Of a stretch of 64,000 nt of DNA, positions 1 to 10,244 are shown piece by piece. The stretch comes from Prorocentrum cordatum (lineage: Eukaryota > Sar > Dinophyceae > Prorocentrales > Prorocentraceae). The notes beneath the pieces are model-generated. The model had not been told where the DNA came from. It ran no database searches and worked only from the letters and a program-made list of their open reading frames with translations. Location of the stretch: positions 466,349 through 530,348 of the forward strand of contig CAUYUJ010000947.1 of the NCBI GenBank assembly GCA_963575745.1. Direction: 5' to 3'. Each line of letters opens with the position of its first letter. Position 1 is the stretch's first letter. A program made the position numbers and the translations under genes.

Positions 1-286
1 GGACTTCGGTGGTGTGCTCGCGGAGCGCCTGCGGTGGAAAACCGTCTCGCGGGTCTGGCTGGCTTCGTGCTGCGGCGGCGTCGCGGATCCAGCACTCGGC
101 ACTCCCAACGGCACGGGCCGCGCCGAAGGCTGCCCCGGCCGCCTCTCCGACCGCCCCTTCTCCCTGAGGAGTGGCTCGCGGACACGTTCAGCACTGCCTC
201 CTTCCTCAACGGCTCCTGCGCAATCGTTTCCGGCATCCTTGCGCAGCTGGTCGCCGACCAGCTAGGGGAGATAGGGCCCTTCCAGG
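1..286. other. GC-rich unassigned sequence
   Basis: Open frames run through this stretch on the plus strand but their composition is arginine, serine and proline rich, as expected of GC-rich non-coding DNA. No domain or motif was recognised. It ends where a purine-rich GGA tract begins. Confidence 0.3.
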
Positions 287-375
287 ATCGCTCCGAGGAG
301 GAGGAGGAGGAGGGGGAGGGGAGGGAGGAGGACAAGGAGGAGGAGAAGGGGGATGATGAGGAGGACGAGGGATGA
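287..375. repeat. GGA-rich purine tract
   Basis: Imperfect GAG/GGA trinucleotide repeat with G-run interruptions. It is one of many such tracts in the window, several of which sit at a fixed position in a composite repeat; this one has no recognisable composite flank. Confidence 0.85.
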
Positions 376-940
376 AAATGAGGAGCAGGGTGAGCTTGGA
401 TGAGGACGTCTGCTCAGTGGCTTCGTGCCTGGGGCCGCCCTTACCTGCTTGCAATTGCTGCCCGCATCGGATCTGATTGCATTCAGTTCCTTTCCGTTCG
501 CCCCCGCAAGCGCTGCACTCTCGCACGCGCTTCTCGGAGTGCTGCAGCTGATGACTTTAGATTTTGTACCTTGAGCCACTATTCCACCACCTCGCCTGCG
601 CGCTGTCACTGATGACGGCTTGCTTCTCTCCTTTCGTCTCCGTTGTTGCGGCGTCACCCATTTTTTCGCTTAGTAGCAGATGACGGTTGACTTCACACCC
701 GAAGTTGCCACCCTCATGCTCTCGCACGCATTGCCCGTGTCAAAGGTGCTGGGGCGCAGCTCCTTTCCGGTACTCCTCACGGATGCCGAGTGCTCGCAAG
801 GTAATTACTCCCCGCTGGTCTCTCGGTGACGCGAAGTAGCGAACCAGCGTGTCGTAGAAACCGCCGGAGCCCGTATCGGTCGTTGCATAGTTGAGTTTGC
901 CGAACGAACCAGTCTTCGACTCACCTGCCAACCATTAGTG
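376..940. other. Unassigned sequence with a small minus-strand open frame
   Basis: Mixed-composition sequence. A 63-codon minus-strand frame (931-740) has a less biased amino-acid composition than its surroundings (it contains VRYFASPRDQRGVITLRALG), so a short exon is possible. I recognise no family and see no clear splice sites. Confidence 0.2.
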
Positions 941-973
941 CGGTTCACCTGCAATGATTACTCTGGCTTTCTT

Positions 974-1131
974 CATGAGCGTGGGGGGGGGGGTACCCCC
1001 CGACGGGGGTCAACCTCGCCTCGTCGTCGCGCCGCGGCAGGGGTCGGAGCGCCTTCGGCGCGCGGTGGCTGCCCGCGACGGGGGTCGGCGTGGGGCCGTC
1101 GGCGGGGGTGACGCCCCCCCCGACGCTTATC
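974..1131. repeat. Possible small fold-back element, GC-rich
   Basis: The left end reads ATGAGCGT followed by a G-run (974-993). The right end, reverse-complemented, reads ATAAGCGTC followed by a G-run (1111-1131). A perfect 14-bp palindrome of six G, TA, six C lies at 988-1001. The interior is GC-rich. The arms are short and low-complexity, so this is weaker than the other inverted-repeat elements here. Confidence 0.3.
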
Positions 1132-1274
1132 GAGAAACTCGGGGTAGCCTGGCTGCTGCCGAGCGTGCCGAGGTGCAGGCTCGCATCGGGGCGTCGGCCC
1201 CATGGCTGCAACGGACAGCTTCGAGCCGCCTGTGGCGCTTTGGCGCCTGCCATCAGATAGTCGGGTTGACCGAA

Positions 1275-1515
1275 GAGGGCGTCCAGCTGAAAGAGGGTGG
1301 TGCACCAGATCTGGTGCAATAGATTTGTGGGGTTGCAACGCATCTTGGGCGTGCAGCACATTCCGGGGCGCAAAATGTGTTGCTGGATTTTCGCGTGCAT
1401 TTTTTTCATTTTTTTTTTTTGCAATGCAATGCGACACAATTCTCTGGCGCAACACATTTGCAATACGAGTGCCCCACATCTATTGCACCACCCCCTTTCA
1501 GCTGGACCCCCTGCT
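1275..1515. mobile_element. Inverted-repeat (MITE-like) element
   Basis: Left arm 1281-1333 and right arm 1472-1508 are inverted copies: both contain GTCCAGCTGAAAG, then GGTGGTGCA and CAATAGAT, then GTGGGG. The left arm carries an extra ~14 bases (ACCAGATCTGGTGC, itself a near-palindrome). Similarity continues inward more weakly, with AATGTGTTGC on both sides of a T-run at 1402-1420. There is no coding capacity, which fits a non-autonomous DNA element or fold-back repeat. No target-site duplication could be fixed. Confidence 0.6.
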
Positions 1516-1920
1516 GGATCATCCAAAGCCAGTCCGTGCCGGCCGCCGCGTGCAGAGCAGTGCTCCTCCGCAGCGCGTCGGCGAGGTGCCGTGCCTCGCC
1601 CTCCAGGGGGAGTCTCCGACATCAGTCGCGGCCGTAGGGCTTCTGAGGGTGAGAGCAGGATGAGCATGAGCATGCTGGTGATGGTGGTACGTTCGCGCCC
1701 CTCGGGGCCTCCCCCGTCGATGCTGCTTGCTGAGGCAGATCGGCACTGAAGGCGGGGCGACGGCAGGATCTCTGTGTGTTCGGGACGAGCGCTCCGAGGG
1801 CGCCCTCTTGCGGCAGAGGCTCCGCATCCCAGTAGTGCAGCTGGCTCTTGCGTCAGTGGATGCCTATCCGAGACCAGTCTTTACAGAGGGGATCTCCGCG
1901 ACGAGATGAGGAGCATGATG
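1516..1920. other. Unassigned sequence
   Basis: GC-rich sequence between the inverted-repeat element and the GAT array. No motif, splice pattern or repeat unit recognised. Confidence 0.3.
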
Positions 1921-2665
1921 CTGGATGCTTGCCATGCTGAGGGTGGTAGGGATAGGGATGGCCACTGCGATGCTGCTCGTGATGGTGGTGATGGTGGTGA
2001 CGGTGACGATGATTACTATGATGAAAGACATGATGATGGTGATGATGATGAGGAGGAGGAGGATGATGATAGTGGTGCAGATGATGATTACGATAATTCG
2101 ATGCTGGTGCTGCTGCTCATGCTGCCAATGATTTTTCATGACAATGGCGACGATGAAGGTGACGATAATGACGCATATGACAATGGCACTTATATGATGA
2201 CGACGACGATGACGCATGATGATGGTGATGATGATGAGGAGGAGGATGATGATAGTGGTGCAGATGATAATTATCATAATTCGATGCTGGTGCTGCTGCT
2301 CATGCTGCCAATGATTTTTCATGACAATGGCGACGATGAAGGTGGCGATAATGACGCATATGACAATGGCACTTATATGATGACGACGACGATGACGATG
2401 ACGATGCGGATGTTGTTGTTGAGTAAGAAGCGTTTGATTCTGTTCAGGATGGCGTTGTTGACGGTGGTGGCGATGACGATGCTGTTAATGAAGATGACGG
2501 TGATGGTGATTATGGTGTTGATGATGGCCGTGATGAGGTTGATGACGACGACGATGAAGATGATGAGGAGGATGATTGTGATAAGGATGATGTTGCTGCG
2601 TTGATGATTATGATGGTGCTGATGATGATGAGGATTATGCTGACGGATGATGATGATTCGGACGA
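1921..2665. repeat. GAT-type trinucleotide array with a 183-bp tandem duplication
   Basis: Degenerate GAT/GGT/GAC/GCT trinucleotide repeat. Inside it, the non-repetitive string AGTGGTGCAGATGAT occurs at 2071 and again at 2254, and similarity extends over a segment of about 183 bp (about 2031-2213 and 2214-2396), so a longer block was duplicated in tandem after the microsatellite formed. Open frames here encode only Asp, Met or His runs and are not considered genes. Confidence 0.85.
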
Positions 2666-3330
2666 GGCGGAGGATGGGGAAGACGGTGGGGAAGACGGAA
2701 GGAGGAGGAGGAGGCGGAGGAGGGCCAGTGTAAACCCAAGAATTATCAAAGACATTGTAATCAATCTCTCCATGCTCCCGCTGCATCAACTCCTAAACGG
2801 ATTCATTTTCACTGAAGGACATGCCCCGTTGAAGGCAAGCGTTTCAAAGTCTAGCATCGTGTCAGGACCTCTTTTCTGGGACGTCAACGCTGCGATTCAC
2901 TGCTACTATTGCGTCTTGACGATCCCGAGTCGTGCAAGAACGCCTTTTCTGGGACTTCAACACAGCGAATCAACGTGACTGTACCGCCCCGACATTTCGA
3001 CCTCGTTCCAACACATTATCTCTGGGACGTTCACCATGAGAGTCCTTGAAACTGCTGCAAACTTTTAAGACGAATGTGTGTGGCGCTAAGGCGAGAGCAA
3101 CATTTTGAAAAGGAACCGCCCTCCATGCGTGAAATTCTTGCAAGCTTTTAGGACGAGTGTGCGCGGTGCTGAGGCTAGAGCCACATTTTGAAATGGAGCC
3201 ACCCTCCATCCGTGAAGCTATTTCAAACTTTTGAGACGACTGTGCGCGGCGCTAAGGCGAGACGCCAAGTTTGAAAAAGGACCGCACTCTGTTCAGGATC
3301 GTAGATTTGCAGGAAGTCTCATGCGGAATT
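2666..3330 (+). repeat. Composite interspersed repeat, copy A
   Basis: The order is: GGA tract (2696-2725); a TGTAAACCCAG motif (2728); two copies of a TTCTGGGAC(G/T)TCAAC module (about 2872 and 2946); then three ~70-bp modules (3047-3290) containing GACGAGTGTGCGCGG, AGGCGAGAGCC, ATTTTGAAA and CCCTCCAT.CGTGAA. The same parts recur near 14.6-15.0, 32.4-32.6 and 34.0-35.0 kb, and inverted through 45.6-50.5 kb. No coding function is apparent. Confidence 0.75.
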
Positions 3331-3394
3331 CCCGGCCCGCCCTTTCGACCAGCCTCGGGGGCGACAGGGATGAGTTATTTGTAAGGAAAGGAAT

Positions 3395-3560
3395 GGTGGA
3401 GGAGGAGGAGGAGGATCAGGAGGAGGAGTAGGAGGAGTAGGAGGAGGAGGAGGAGGAGGAGGAGGAGGAGGAGGAGGAGGAGGTGGAGGAGGAGGAGGAG
3501 GAGGAGGACGAGGAGGAGGAGGAGGAGGAGGAGCAGGAGCAGGAGGAGGAGGAGATGGGG
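3395..3560. repeat. GGA/GAG microsatellite
   Basis: About 165 bp of nearly uninterrupted GAG repeat with a few GTA and GAC variants. It follows composite repeat copy A directly, matching the place GGA tracts occupy in other copies. Confidence 0.9.
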
Positions 3561-4190
3561 GAGACGAGGAGATGTGGCCGCTTTAACTCAGCTCTAACCT
3601 GGTCCCCGGACCTCTCCTGGGGTCCGTGCTGGCCAGTTTTTTCAGCGGCGTCCCGCCGTGACGAGGACAGCTTCCAGGAATGGCCCAAGAACTTCGAGCC
3701 TCGACCCCCGACCCTCGATGCCCGATCTTCGGCCCTCCATCCTCGATAGGATGCGGGGCGATGGGGGCGTAGGACGTGGACGCTGCAGCCCGCTCGGTCG
3801 CCGATGGCCGCTGATGGCCGCCGAGGGACGCCGAGCTCTGCCGAGCGCCGCCGATGGACGCAGAGGGTTGCCGAGAGGACCGCCGAGGGCCGCCGAGGGC
3901 CGCCGAGGGAAGCCTAGAGGGCGCTCGTCTCGAATGCGGCGGCGTCGAATCCCACTCGGTGGCGGGCCCGGGCTGAGCGCCGCGCGCAGGCTGCCATCGC
4001 CTTCACGGTCCTGGCGCTGGCTCCCCCCCTGCTTGCCCGGACGTCGGATGCCTGACGACGTTTCGGGCGGGGCAGGAATCGAAGAATCGGGGGTGGACAG
4101 ACCTCCTACCCTGACACGTCGATTAAGGAACTGGCCGTTTTCGGTTCGCGAGAGGGCGTCGCGGCCGTCACTTTTGCGGGTCCAGCTCCG
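3561..4190. other. GC-rich unassigned sequence with short GCCGAGGG repeats
   Basis: Between 3790 and 3920 short GCCGAGGGCCGCC-like units recur without a strict period. Elsewhere there is no recognisable motif. Open frames on both strands are Arg/Pro rich and not convincing. Confidence 0.3.
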
Positions 4191-4293
4191 TCGGTTTCGG
4201 TCCCAGGCCGCTGTCACTAAGGGGAGGTCTACTAAAGGGAGGTTTGCCCACCGCCGAAAGAAGAAGCGCCGGCATCTGCATCCACTTCTGGAG

Positions 4294-4440
4294 CTCCGCG
4301 CGGAGTGCTCGGATCGGCGCTGGGCCCCCCCCGGGGCGGCGCCTCCGGCGCCGCCTCTGGCGCGTGCCCCGTGGCAAGGAAGGGGTCTGGCGCAGATTCA
4401 AGGCGTCCGAAAGTGCACCTCCTGTGCACTTTGCAGTTCC
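4294..4440. repeat. Fragment related to an inverted-repeat element arm, plus hairpins
   Basis: 4294-4335 (TCCGCGCGGAGTGCTCGG, then ATCGGCGCTGG and a C-run) closely resembles the inner arm of the inverted-repeat element at 34143-34338. It is followed by a GGCGGCGCC/GGCGCCGCC hairpin. At 4413-4437 there is a second hairpin, AAAGTGCAC-CTCCT-GTGCACTTT. Only one arm is visible, so this is probably a truncated copy. Confidence 0.45.
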
Positions 4441-4454
4441 TCTCGGGAGCCACC

Positions 4455-4794
4455 CGACGGTGATGGTGATGACGGTAGTGATTCTGATCGTGAGGGTGAT
4501 GATGAGGATGATGATCATGGGGATTACCGTGGGGACTCATCATGAGGATGAAGCTTTGCTGATGGCGATGACATTCACAGTGATGCCGATTATGTTGCTG
4601 ATGATGATGATGATGCTGATGCTGGTGATGCTGGTGACGATGATGATGACGATGACAACGACGATGACGATGACGATGACGATGATTATGACGATGACGA
4701 TGGTTATGATGATGATGTTGATGATGATGATGCTGATGATGATTATGATGATGATGATGTTGCTAATTCTGATGACGACGACGGTGATGCTGCT

Positions 4795-4825
<31 letters not shown>

Positions 4826-5550
4826 ATGACGATGGCGATGGCAATGATGACGACGGTGTTCTCGCTTATTTATGGCGATGCTGGTAATGATGATGTAGAT
4901 GATGGCAATCATGCTGGTGGTGTTGGCGAGTATGGTGATGCTGATAACGACGAGGCTGTGTTGAGGATTATGACGATGATGACGTTAATGATGGTAATGG
5001 CGTTGGTTATGATGTTGAGATTGACGACGATGCTGCTGACGAGGCTGGCGGCAGCGAATATCGCGATTATGTTGCTGCTGCTTCTGATGGCGACAACGGT
5101 GGTGATAATGGCGGTGATGCGGACGATAACGATGATATTGAGGATTAGGATGGTGGTGATGTCGAAGATCTTGAAATCTGCTGTGATGCCGCTGTAGTTG
5201 ATGATGGCGATGGTGATGAGAATGATTATGCTGATGCTGCTGATGATGATAATGATGATTATGACGATGTGGACCACGCTATGATTATGGTGCTGATGAC
5301 GATGATTACGACGACGATGATAATGGTGATAGTGGTACAGCTGCTGTTGCTGACACTGACGATGACGATGACGACGGTGATGATGCTGATGATGCTGATA
5401 ATGATGATGACAGTGCTGATGACGACGATTCTGATGATGACGACGATGATGAATCTGATGACGATGATGCGGATGGTTTGCGATGATGCTTGTGATGGTG
5501 ATGGTGATGATGGTATTGATGATGGTGATGATGATGAATATTCTGCTGCA

Positions 5551-5605
<55 letters not shown>

Positions 5606-5666
5606 ATGATCATGATGATGGTGATGGTGATGACGCTGATGATAATGATGATGATGATGATGCTGC

Positions 5667-5698
<32 letters not shown>

Positions 5699-5780
5699 GT
5701 TGTGATGCTGATGGTGATGACGATGATGGTTATTTTTATCATGCTCATGCGCAGTGCTATGATGATTATGCAATTTGCCG
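4455..5780. repeat. GAT-type trinucleotide array, 1.3 kb
   Basis: Long degenerate array of GAT with GGT, GCT, GAC and GTT variants; the purest part is around 5552-5610. Stop-free frames over it encode Met, Asp or His/Ile homopolymers and are repeat artefacts. Confidence 0.9.
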
Positions 5781-5994
5781 TTAGAAATATGATATGCCGA
5801 TTACCCATGTCGCTACAGGCTCGGACGTATTTCTCCCAACGCCACACCAAGGCACCAACACCATTCGAAAGACAAATGAAGGCTCTTCCGCGCCCAACCC
5901 CAGCCGCATCAGCAGGCGCGCGGTCCAAACCTCCCCCCTACAATTGTACTTCCGCCTGCGGGGATGGGGGCACTGGGGTGGTTCGTTCTTCTAC

Positions 5995-6135
5995 AGGAAC
6001 ATGACATGTGGGAGTCGCAATGTTACTGAGATCACAGGGTGGTCCGGCGGGACAGTTGTCTTAGGGCGGCTTGGCCTTGGCACTGACCTCTGGTCCGTAC
6101 CATGTTGGCTCGAGCCTACCCCGATTCAGCCTGCC
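5995..6135 (+). repeat. Left direct repeat (LTR-like) of retroelement, with spliced-leader-like sequence
   Basis: About 140 bp beginning ACAGGAACATGACATGTGGG and continuing through GGCGGCTTGGCCTTGGCACT to CCGATTCAGC. It is repeated in the same orientation at 12679-12823, and the two copies bracket the retroelement remnants, so they may be its terminal repeats. The string at 6094-6114 (CCGTACCATGTTGGCTCGAG) resembles the dinoflagellate spliced leader, one base short with a few substitutions. Repeat boundaries are judged by loss of similarity, not by a target-site duplication. Confidence 0.55.
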
Positions 6136-6156
6136 CCTTGCTAGAGTTGGCCACGT

Positions 6157-7215
6157 TTGGAGCCTGCTTTCGTCAGGTTCAGCTGCGGGGCGTTGGATCC
6201 GACCGACGAGGAGCGCTCGGCCATCCACAACATCGACGATTTGTTCGTGTGGCTAGGTCTTACGAGCACGGACGGCCCCGAGAAGGAGTCAGCCGTGCAG
6301 CTGCTGGGGATCGAGCCAGGCGACCCCTTGCGCGACCTGGCGAACATCTAGGAGTCCAACTTCAATGCGTCGCTGGACTCGTGGGTAATTAATTTCGACG
6401 CCGCCACAACCCACGCGGCTTCTCCTACCAACACAGGCAGGCTTCGCAACGCGTGGCGCATTGCCGCGGTCATGAGCGGCACCCATATCAGCGTCGCCCA
6501 GCAACATCAGCTGTTCCAGTAGCAACTCCAGCAGATTCAGGATCCCCGGGGCAACACCGTCAGGCTCGACCTGGTCGTGGACCAGGCGCTCCCCAGGGAG
6601 GTAACCTCGCTGAGCGACAAAGAGATCCAGGACTGCTTCGTGGAATGCAAGAGGCGCATGGGGGCCATGCCGACGGAGGAGGAGGAGCCTGACGCAGAAC
6701 AACTGACAGGTGCGACGCACCTGCTGAGGTCCGGCGCGCCTCCGTGCGTGGACTTCCCGCTCTTCGGGCCGCGCCAGCTGCGGAGCCCCAAAAAGCTCAA
6801 GTTCAGCTGCCTCATCTTGAGCGCCGATGGCGTGTTCCAGTCCGTCGAGTTGCTGGGGCCGCCGACGCTCGAGGATTGGGTGGCCGCGTGCCGCCTTCTG
6901 GGCGCGGGCCTCCTAATGCTCAAGGCCGTCGCGCCCGCTCGCATCCAGCGGTGCCAGCAGCGCATCTTCGACGGCGCCTCTCGCCTCTCGTCCGCAGTCT
7001 GGTCCATCATGTGCCAGGCGGACATGCGGATGCACCGCGGGCACGTGCAGGCCCTTCGGCGCCTCGCGCTCGAGCAGAGTGACGCGGGCCCCGTGGCCGC
7101 GGCCAACCGCGGTATCACCGGGGAGCTCATATGTGGGAGCATCTCTGGGCCATGGCGGTGGACCCGTGCGAGTGCTTCTGGCAGTGGCAGCTGGTCGAGC
7201 CCGTCATCCTGGTTC
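6157..7215 (+). pseudogene. Gag-like N-terminal region of a dinoflagellate-type retroelement polyprotein
   Basis: One frame runs from 6157 with in-frame TAG stops at 6349-6351 and 6520-6522, then stays open past 7100. The part after the second stop has protein-like composition, including VDFPLFGPRQLRSPKKLKF and a following SADG..QSVELLGPP.LEDW segment. From about 7134 a different frame continues with WEHLWAMAVDP...FWQWQLVEPVIL, implying a frameshift near 7130. From memory, this order resembles the N-terminal part of repeated dinoflagellate polyproteins; that is recollection, not a search. The two stops and the shift make it a pseudogene. Confidence 0.5.
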
Positions 7216-7403
7216 GGGTGCTACGGTGCAGGGCGCCGCGCAGGTTGCCCGCGTAGCCGTGGCGCCCATCGCGCAGCCAGGCGGCCGGAGGCCGGCGACC
7301 CAGCCGCGGGGGGGGCCCGCCGCCAGCTGGCCAGGGCGCCGGTCGCCGCCCAGAGGGCCCCCGCCAGCGCAACGTTGGTGAGAGCGGCCTTCTCAAGGCG
7401 AGC

Positions 7404-7575
7404 CGGGGCATCAAGTCCTAGTGCCGTTTGTTCCAGACGGGCGTGTGCGCCCATGCGTTGCGCGGCGCGATGGTCTGCGCCAGGGGCAACTCGAGCATGC
7501 GCGAGTGCGGGGAGTGCTTCTCGCCAGCTCGCATCGCGTCAGCGTGTAGCCACGACGTCGCCGCGCCTAGAGACT
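7404..7575 (+). pseudogene. CCCH-like zinc-finger segment of the retroelement
   Basis: The frame through 7431 reads FQTGVCAHALRG, then VCARGNSS, RECGECFSPA and ASAC, giving regularly spaced cysteines like a zinc-knuckle or CCCH finger. A TAG at 7419-7421 interrupts the same frame just upstream. In retroelement polyproteins such a finger usually lies between the gag-like part and the enzymatic domains, which is its position here. The final ligand of the finger is not clear, so the exact class is uncertain. Confidence 0.4.
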
Positions 7576-7879
7576 GGCAAAGGCGGCAGGAAGGGCCGCC
7601 ACCGCAGCGGCAGGGGCGGCGGGCCGCGCCCCTTCTTGAAAGGGGGGGCGGAGCGGCAGCGAGGGCCCCCAGCTCGCAACCGCTCGACCGCCGGTCCGAA
7701 TGGGGAAGAGAAGCCGCAGCGAGGATCCCCGGATCGTCAGCGGCATCGGCGCCATCGCTGGGGCAGGGCCCCCCGCGGCAGCCGCGGCGAATGCTGCGGG
7801 AGCTAGCGCCGCCGCGGCCGAGTTGGGTCCTCGAGAGCAGCGAGTGCGCTCTCCTGCGCCGAAGTTTCCGCGCGCGCAG

Positions 7880-8420
7880 CAGGGCGTCGGCGGGGTGCGC
7901 GTGCAGCTGTCGTTCGCTGGCTCGTGCAGGCATGCCGAGCTCGCCCGGCGCGTCGACGAATTCGGCGGGGTAGCCCGCGTGCCGGGCCGCTCGACCGACT
8001 CCGATCTCCGCGACGTCTCCGACCAGAACATCTGCGAGGGCATCGCGCGGGAGCTCGAGGGCGACGTCTACCGGGCGTCGGCGTGGGCACCTCCCCGCGC
8101 GACGTTCGTCACAGAGCTCGCCCTCCGGTCCGAGTCGGGCCCGGGGCGGTGCGGGCTCCGGGGCGTCAGCCAGAAGGACAGGAAACGTCTCCGCGAGAAT
8201 GCGCTGCTGGCTCTCCGTGCGGCGGCAGGTTTGCGCTGCGCCGTGGAGCGCGGTCAGCCGTGCTTCCGCGAGGCGACGGTGCCGCTGGGCGGCGCGCCAT
8301 CGCCGTCGAGCTGGACGAGCTTTCCGAGGTCCTGTCTTCCCTGGGGGCGGTCTGGAAACGGATCGACCAATGCCGATTTGGGGCGTCTTCGGCGAGGCCG
8401 ACGCTGTTCGCGTTCTTCGG
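7880..8420 (+). pseudogene. Cytosine-methyltransferase-like domain of the retroelement, decayed
   Basis: The first part (frame 2, about 7895-8290) has FAGSC at 7913-7927, comparable to motif I of SAM-dependent methyltransferases, then DLRDVSDQNICEGIARELE, then APPRATF with the Arg codon CGC at 8096-8098. C5-methyltransferases have a Pro-Cys motif at this kind of position; here the residue after Pro-Pro is Arg, so catalysis would be lost. After a frameshift near 8290, frame 1 gives ELDELSEVL and WKRIDQCRFGASSARPT (from 8353). De Mendoza and colleagues described cytosine methyltransferases captured by retrotransposons, including in dinoflagellates, which makes the reading plausible. The assignment is inference from short motifs. 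Confidence 0.4.
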
Positions 8421-8596
8421 CGCGGTTGCCGCTGGCAGGCCGACCGAGCGCAACCGCCGGCCCCCTTGCTGCTGGGGCGTGCGCGCTGGCGGGGGGGCGA
8501 TGGCGTGTCCAACGAGGCTCAGCGCGTGGATTGCACGCGCGGTTGTTGCGTCTGCCCGCGATCGTTGTCGGCGCCGCCCGGCCCTCTCGGTGAGCG

Positions 8597-9350
8597 GTGG
8601 GCCCCATGGCGCGCGTCGGGATGTGGTGCAGCGCTCTCGTGCGGCCGGCCGACGTCGCTGCTTCTGCGGGCCTCGGCGAGGGCCGCGGCGCCCCCCCGTC
8701 TGCGACCGCCAGGAGTGCCTACCCGAACGCGTCATCGATCAGAGGGTCCACGAAACTCCGCGGAGCCGATCGTGCTGACCAGAGGATGGTCGGGGAGGAC
8801 ATCCTCCTCGGCGGGCCGCAGCGAGCCGCGGACTCGGTCAGAAAAGTGCCGAGCTTGGGCGCCGTCGGCGCGGAGGTGCGCGAGGCGCTATCCGAGATGT
8901 CCGACCGCCATCCCGACATGGCCTCGGCTGCGCGCGAGGCGCTTGGCCAGGGGGGCGCGTCGCAGTGGCCCAGCGACGAGATGGTCGAGTGGGCGCGTCG
9001 GCGTCTCGCGCAGGTCGTCAAGGCGGACGACGGCGAGTCAGTGGCTGACGGGCACCTCGCCACCATCGTCCGCCCTGGTCTGCTGGGCGCATGGCGTCGT
9101 GCTGCTGGCGATCCTGACGACCGGCCGTCGTGGCGGTGCCGGGAGGGGGCGCCGACGGGCTTCTGGGAGGCCTCGCTGCCTCGCAGCGTGCTCCCGGCGG
9201 TCCTCGACGACGCCGAAGACCCGGGGGGCCTCGCCACCGAGGAGGGCTTCGGGAACCCCGCGGACGTCGAGGACGACGACGAGGCAGCCGAGCTGGTCGC
9301 TGAGCACGAGAAGAAGGGATGCGTCGTGGGTTTCGCGACCCAGGCTGACG
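8597..9350 (+). pseudogene. Retroelement polyprotein linker upstream of reverse transcriptase
   Basis: An open frame of about 250 codons in frame 2 with balanced, protein-like composition, for example EVREALSEMSDRHPDMASAA and DEMVEWARRRLAQVVKADDG, then an acidic stretch (ADVEDDDEAAELVAEHEKK) just before the RT part. The order fits the spacer found before RT in such polyproteins. It ends at a T-run (9349-9356), where the reading continues in another frame. Confidence 0.4.
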
Positions 9351-10240
9351 TTTTTTGGGGACCCCCCCGCCCTCGGCCGCGTCGAGGTGATCGAAGAGGA
9401 GCGCCTCGCCAAGATCAGGTGGGGGATCGCCTTCAACTGCCGCTGGGGCGGCCTGGCAGCATTTTCGCAGGGATCTGAAAGGGCCATCCTCCCGCGGATC
9501 TCCACGGTCGCATTCGACTCGTTCGAGCTGTCCGTGCAGCCGGGGGGGCGAGGGCCTCGATCCTCGTCCTGGACTTCGCGGAGGCCTTTGGCAGACCCTC
9601 CTCCTGCCAATCGAGAGGCTTTTCTTCGCCGCCGAACTCCGCGGACGATTGTTCGCCATCCTGCGCGCCGCGCAGGGGTCGCGCGGGGCGCCCCTGCTAT
9701 GGGCGATGGTTGCGGCTTTGGTTTGCTTCCTCACTCAGGGGGCCTTGGTCCTGGATGTGGCTCTCCTGAGCTGTTGCGTGGACGACCCTATCGTGGCCCT
9801 CGCGGGCGCGCCGCGTGAGAGAGCCTGCTGCGTGGCGCTGGTCGTCTACTGCTGGCTGTCTCTCGGCTTCCCCCTGAGCTTCGAAAAGGGGCTGTTTGGG
9901 GGCAGCGTCGCGTGGGCCCCGAGCACCTTCCCCCGCCGGTCGGCGCAGGTGGCCGACTCGTGGGGCCCGCGGGCCCGCGTGGAGATCAGGGTAAAAATCA
10001 AGAAGGCCATTGCGATGGACGTCCTCGCCGCGTCGGGCGACAGCTTGCAGTCGAACGATAGAATATGCGCGGCCAAGTGCGCCCGCGTCGCCTCCCTGGC
10101 GTGCGTTCTGACGCCGTTCCACTGGCACCTCCGGGGCGCGTTATCCAGGGGCGCGCCGCAGCGCGCGACGAGCAGGTCCCCGCCAGGGTGCATGTGGGGA
10201 AAGCAGGCCCACCATTGCGTCGAGGTGGTGGCGGCGTCCT
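9351..10240 (+). pseudogene. Reverse transcriptase domain, frameshifted
   Basis: Frame 3 (9355-9545) reads VEVIEEERLAKIRWGIAFN and SERAILPRIS. Frame 2 gives SILVLDFAEAF at 9557-9589, the motif A aspartate region. A single missing T (GCCTTTGGC) then shifts to frame 1, which reads WQTLLLPIERLFFAAELRG, a motif B-like AAQGSRGAPLLWAMVAAL, and motif C as CVDDP at 9775-9789 (YVDD is usual; here Cys replaces Tyr). LGFPLSFEKG matches motif D. Further on comes a connection-like region, AKCARVASLACVLTPFHWHL. Catalytic aspartates are present, but the frame breaks make this non-functional as it stands. Confidence 0.7.
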
Positions 10241-10244
10241 CCGA

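Noticed and set aside
570-580. CTTGAGCCA as an inverted spliced-leader relic
   Set aside because: Only nine bases match and the following bases do not continue the leader.
740-931. 63-codon minus-strand frame as a gene
   Set aside because: Composition is acceptable but there is no recognisable motif, splice site or partner exon; kept only as a note.
4455-5780. Poly-Asp, poly-Met and poly-His open frames over GAT arrays (also at 15.2, 41.1 and 42.5 kb)
   Set aside because: Trinucleotide repeats cannot generate stops; amino-acid content is that of the repeat alone.
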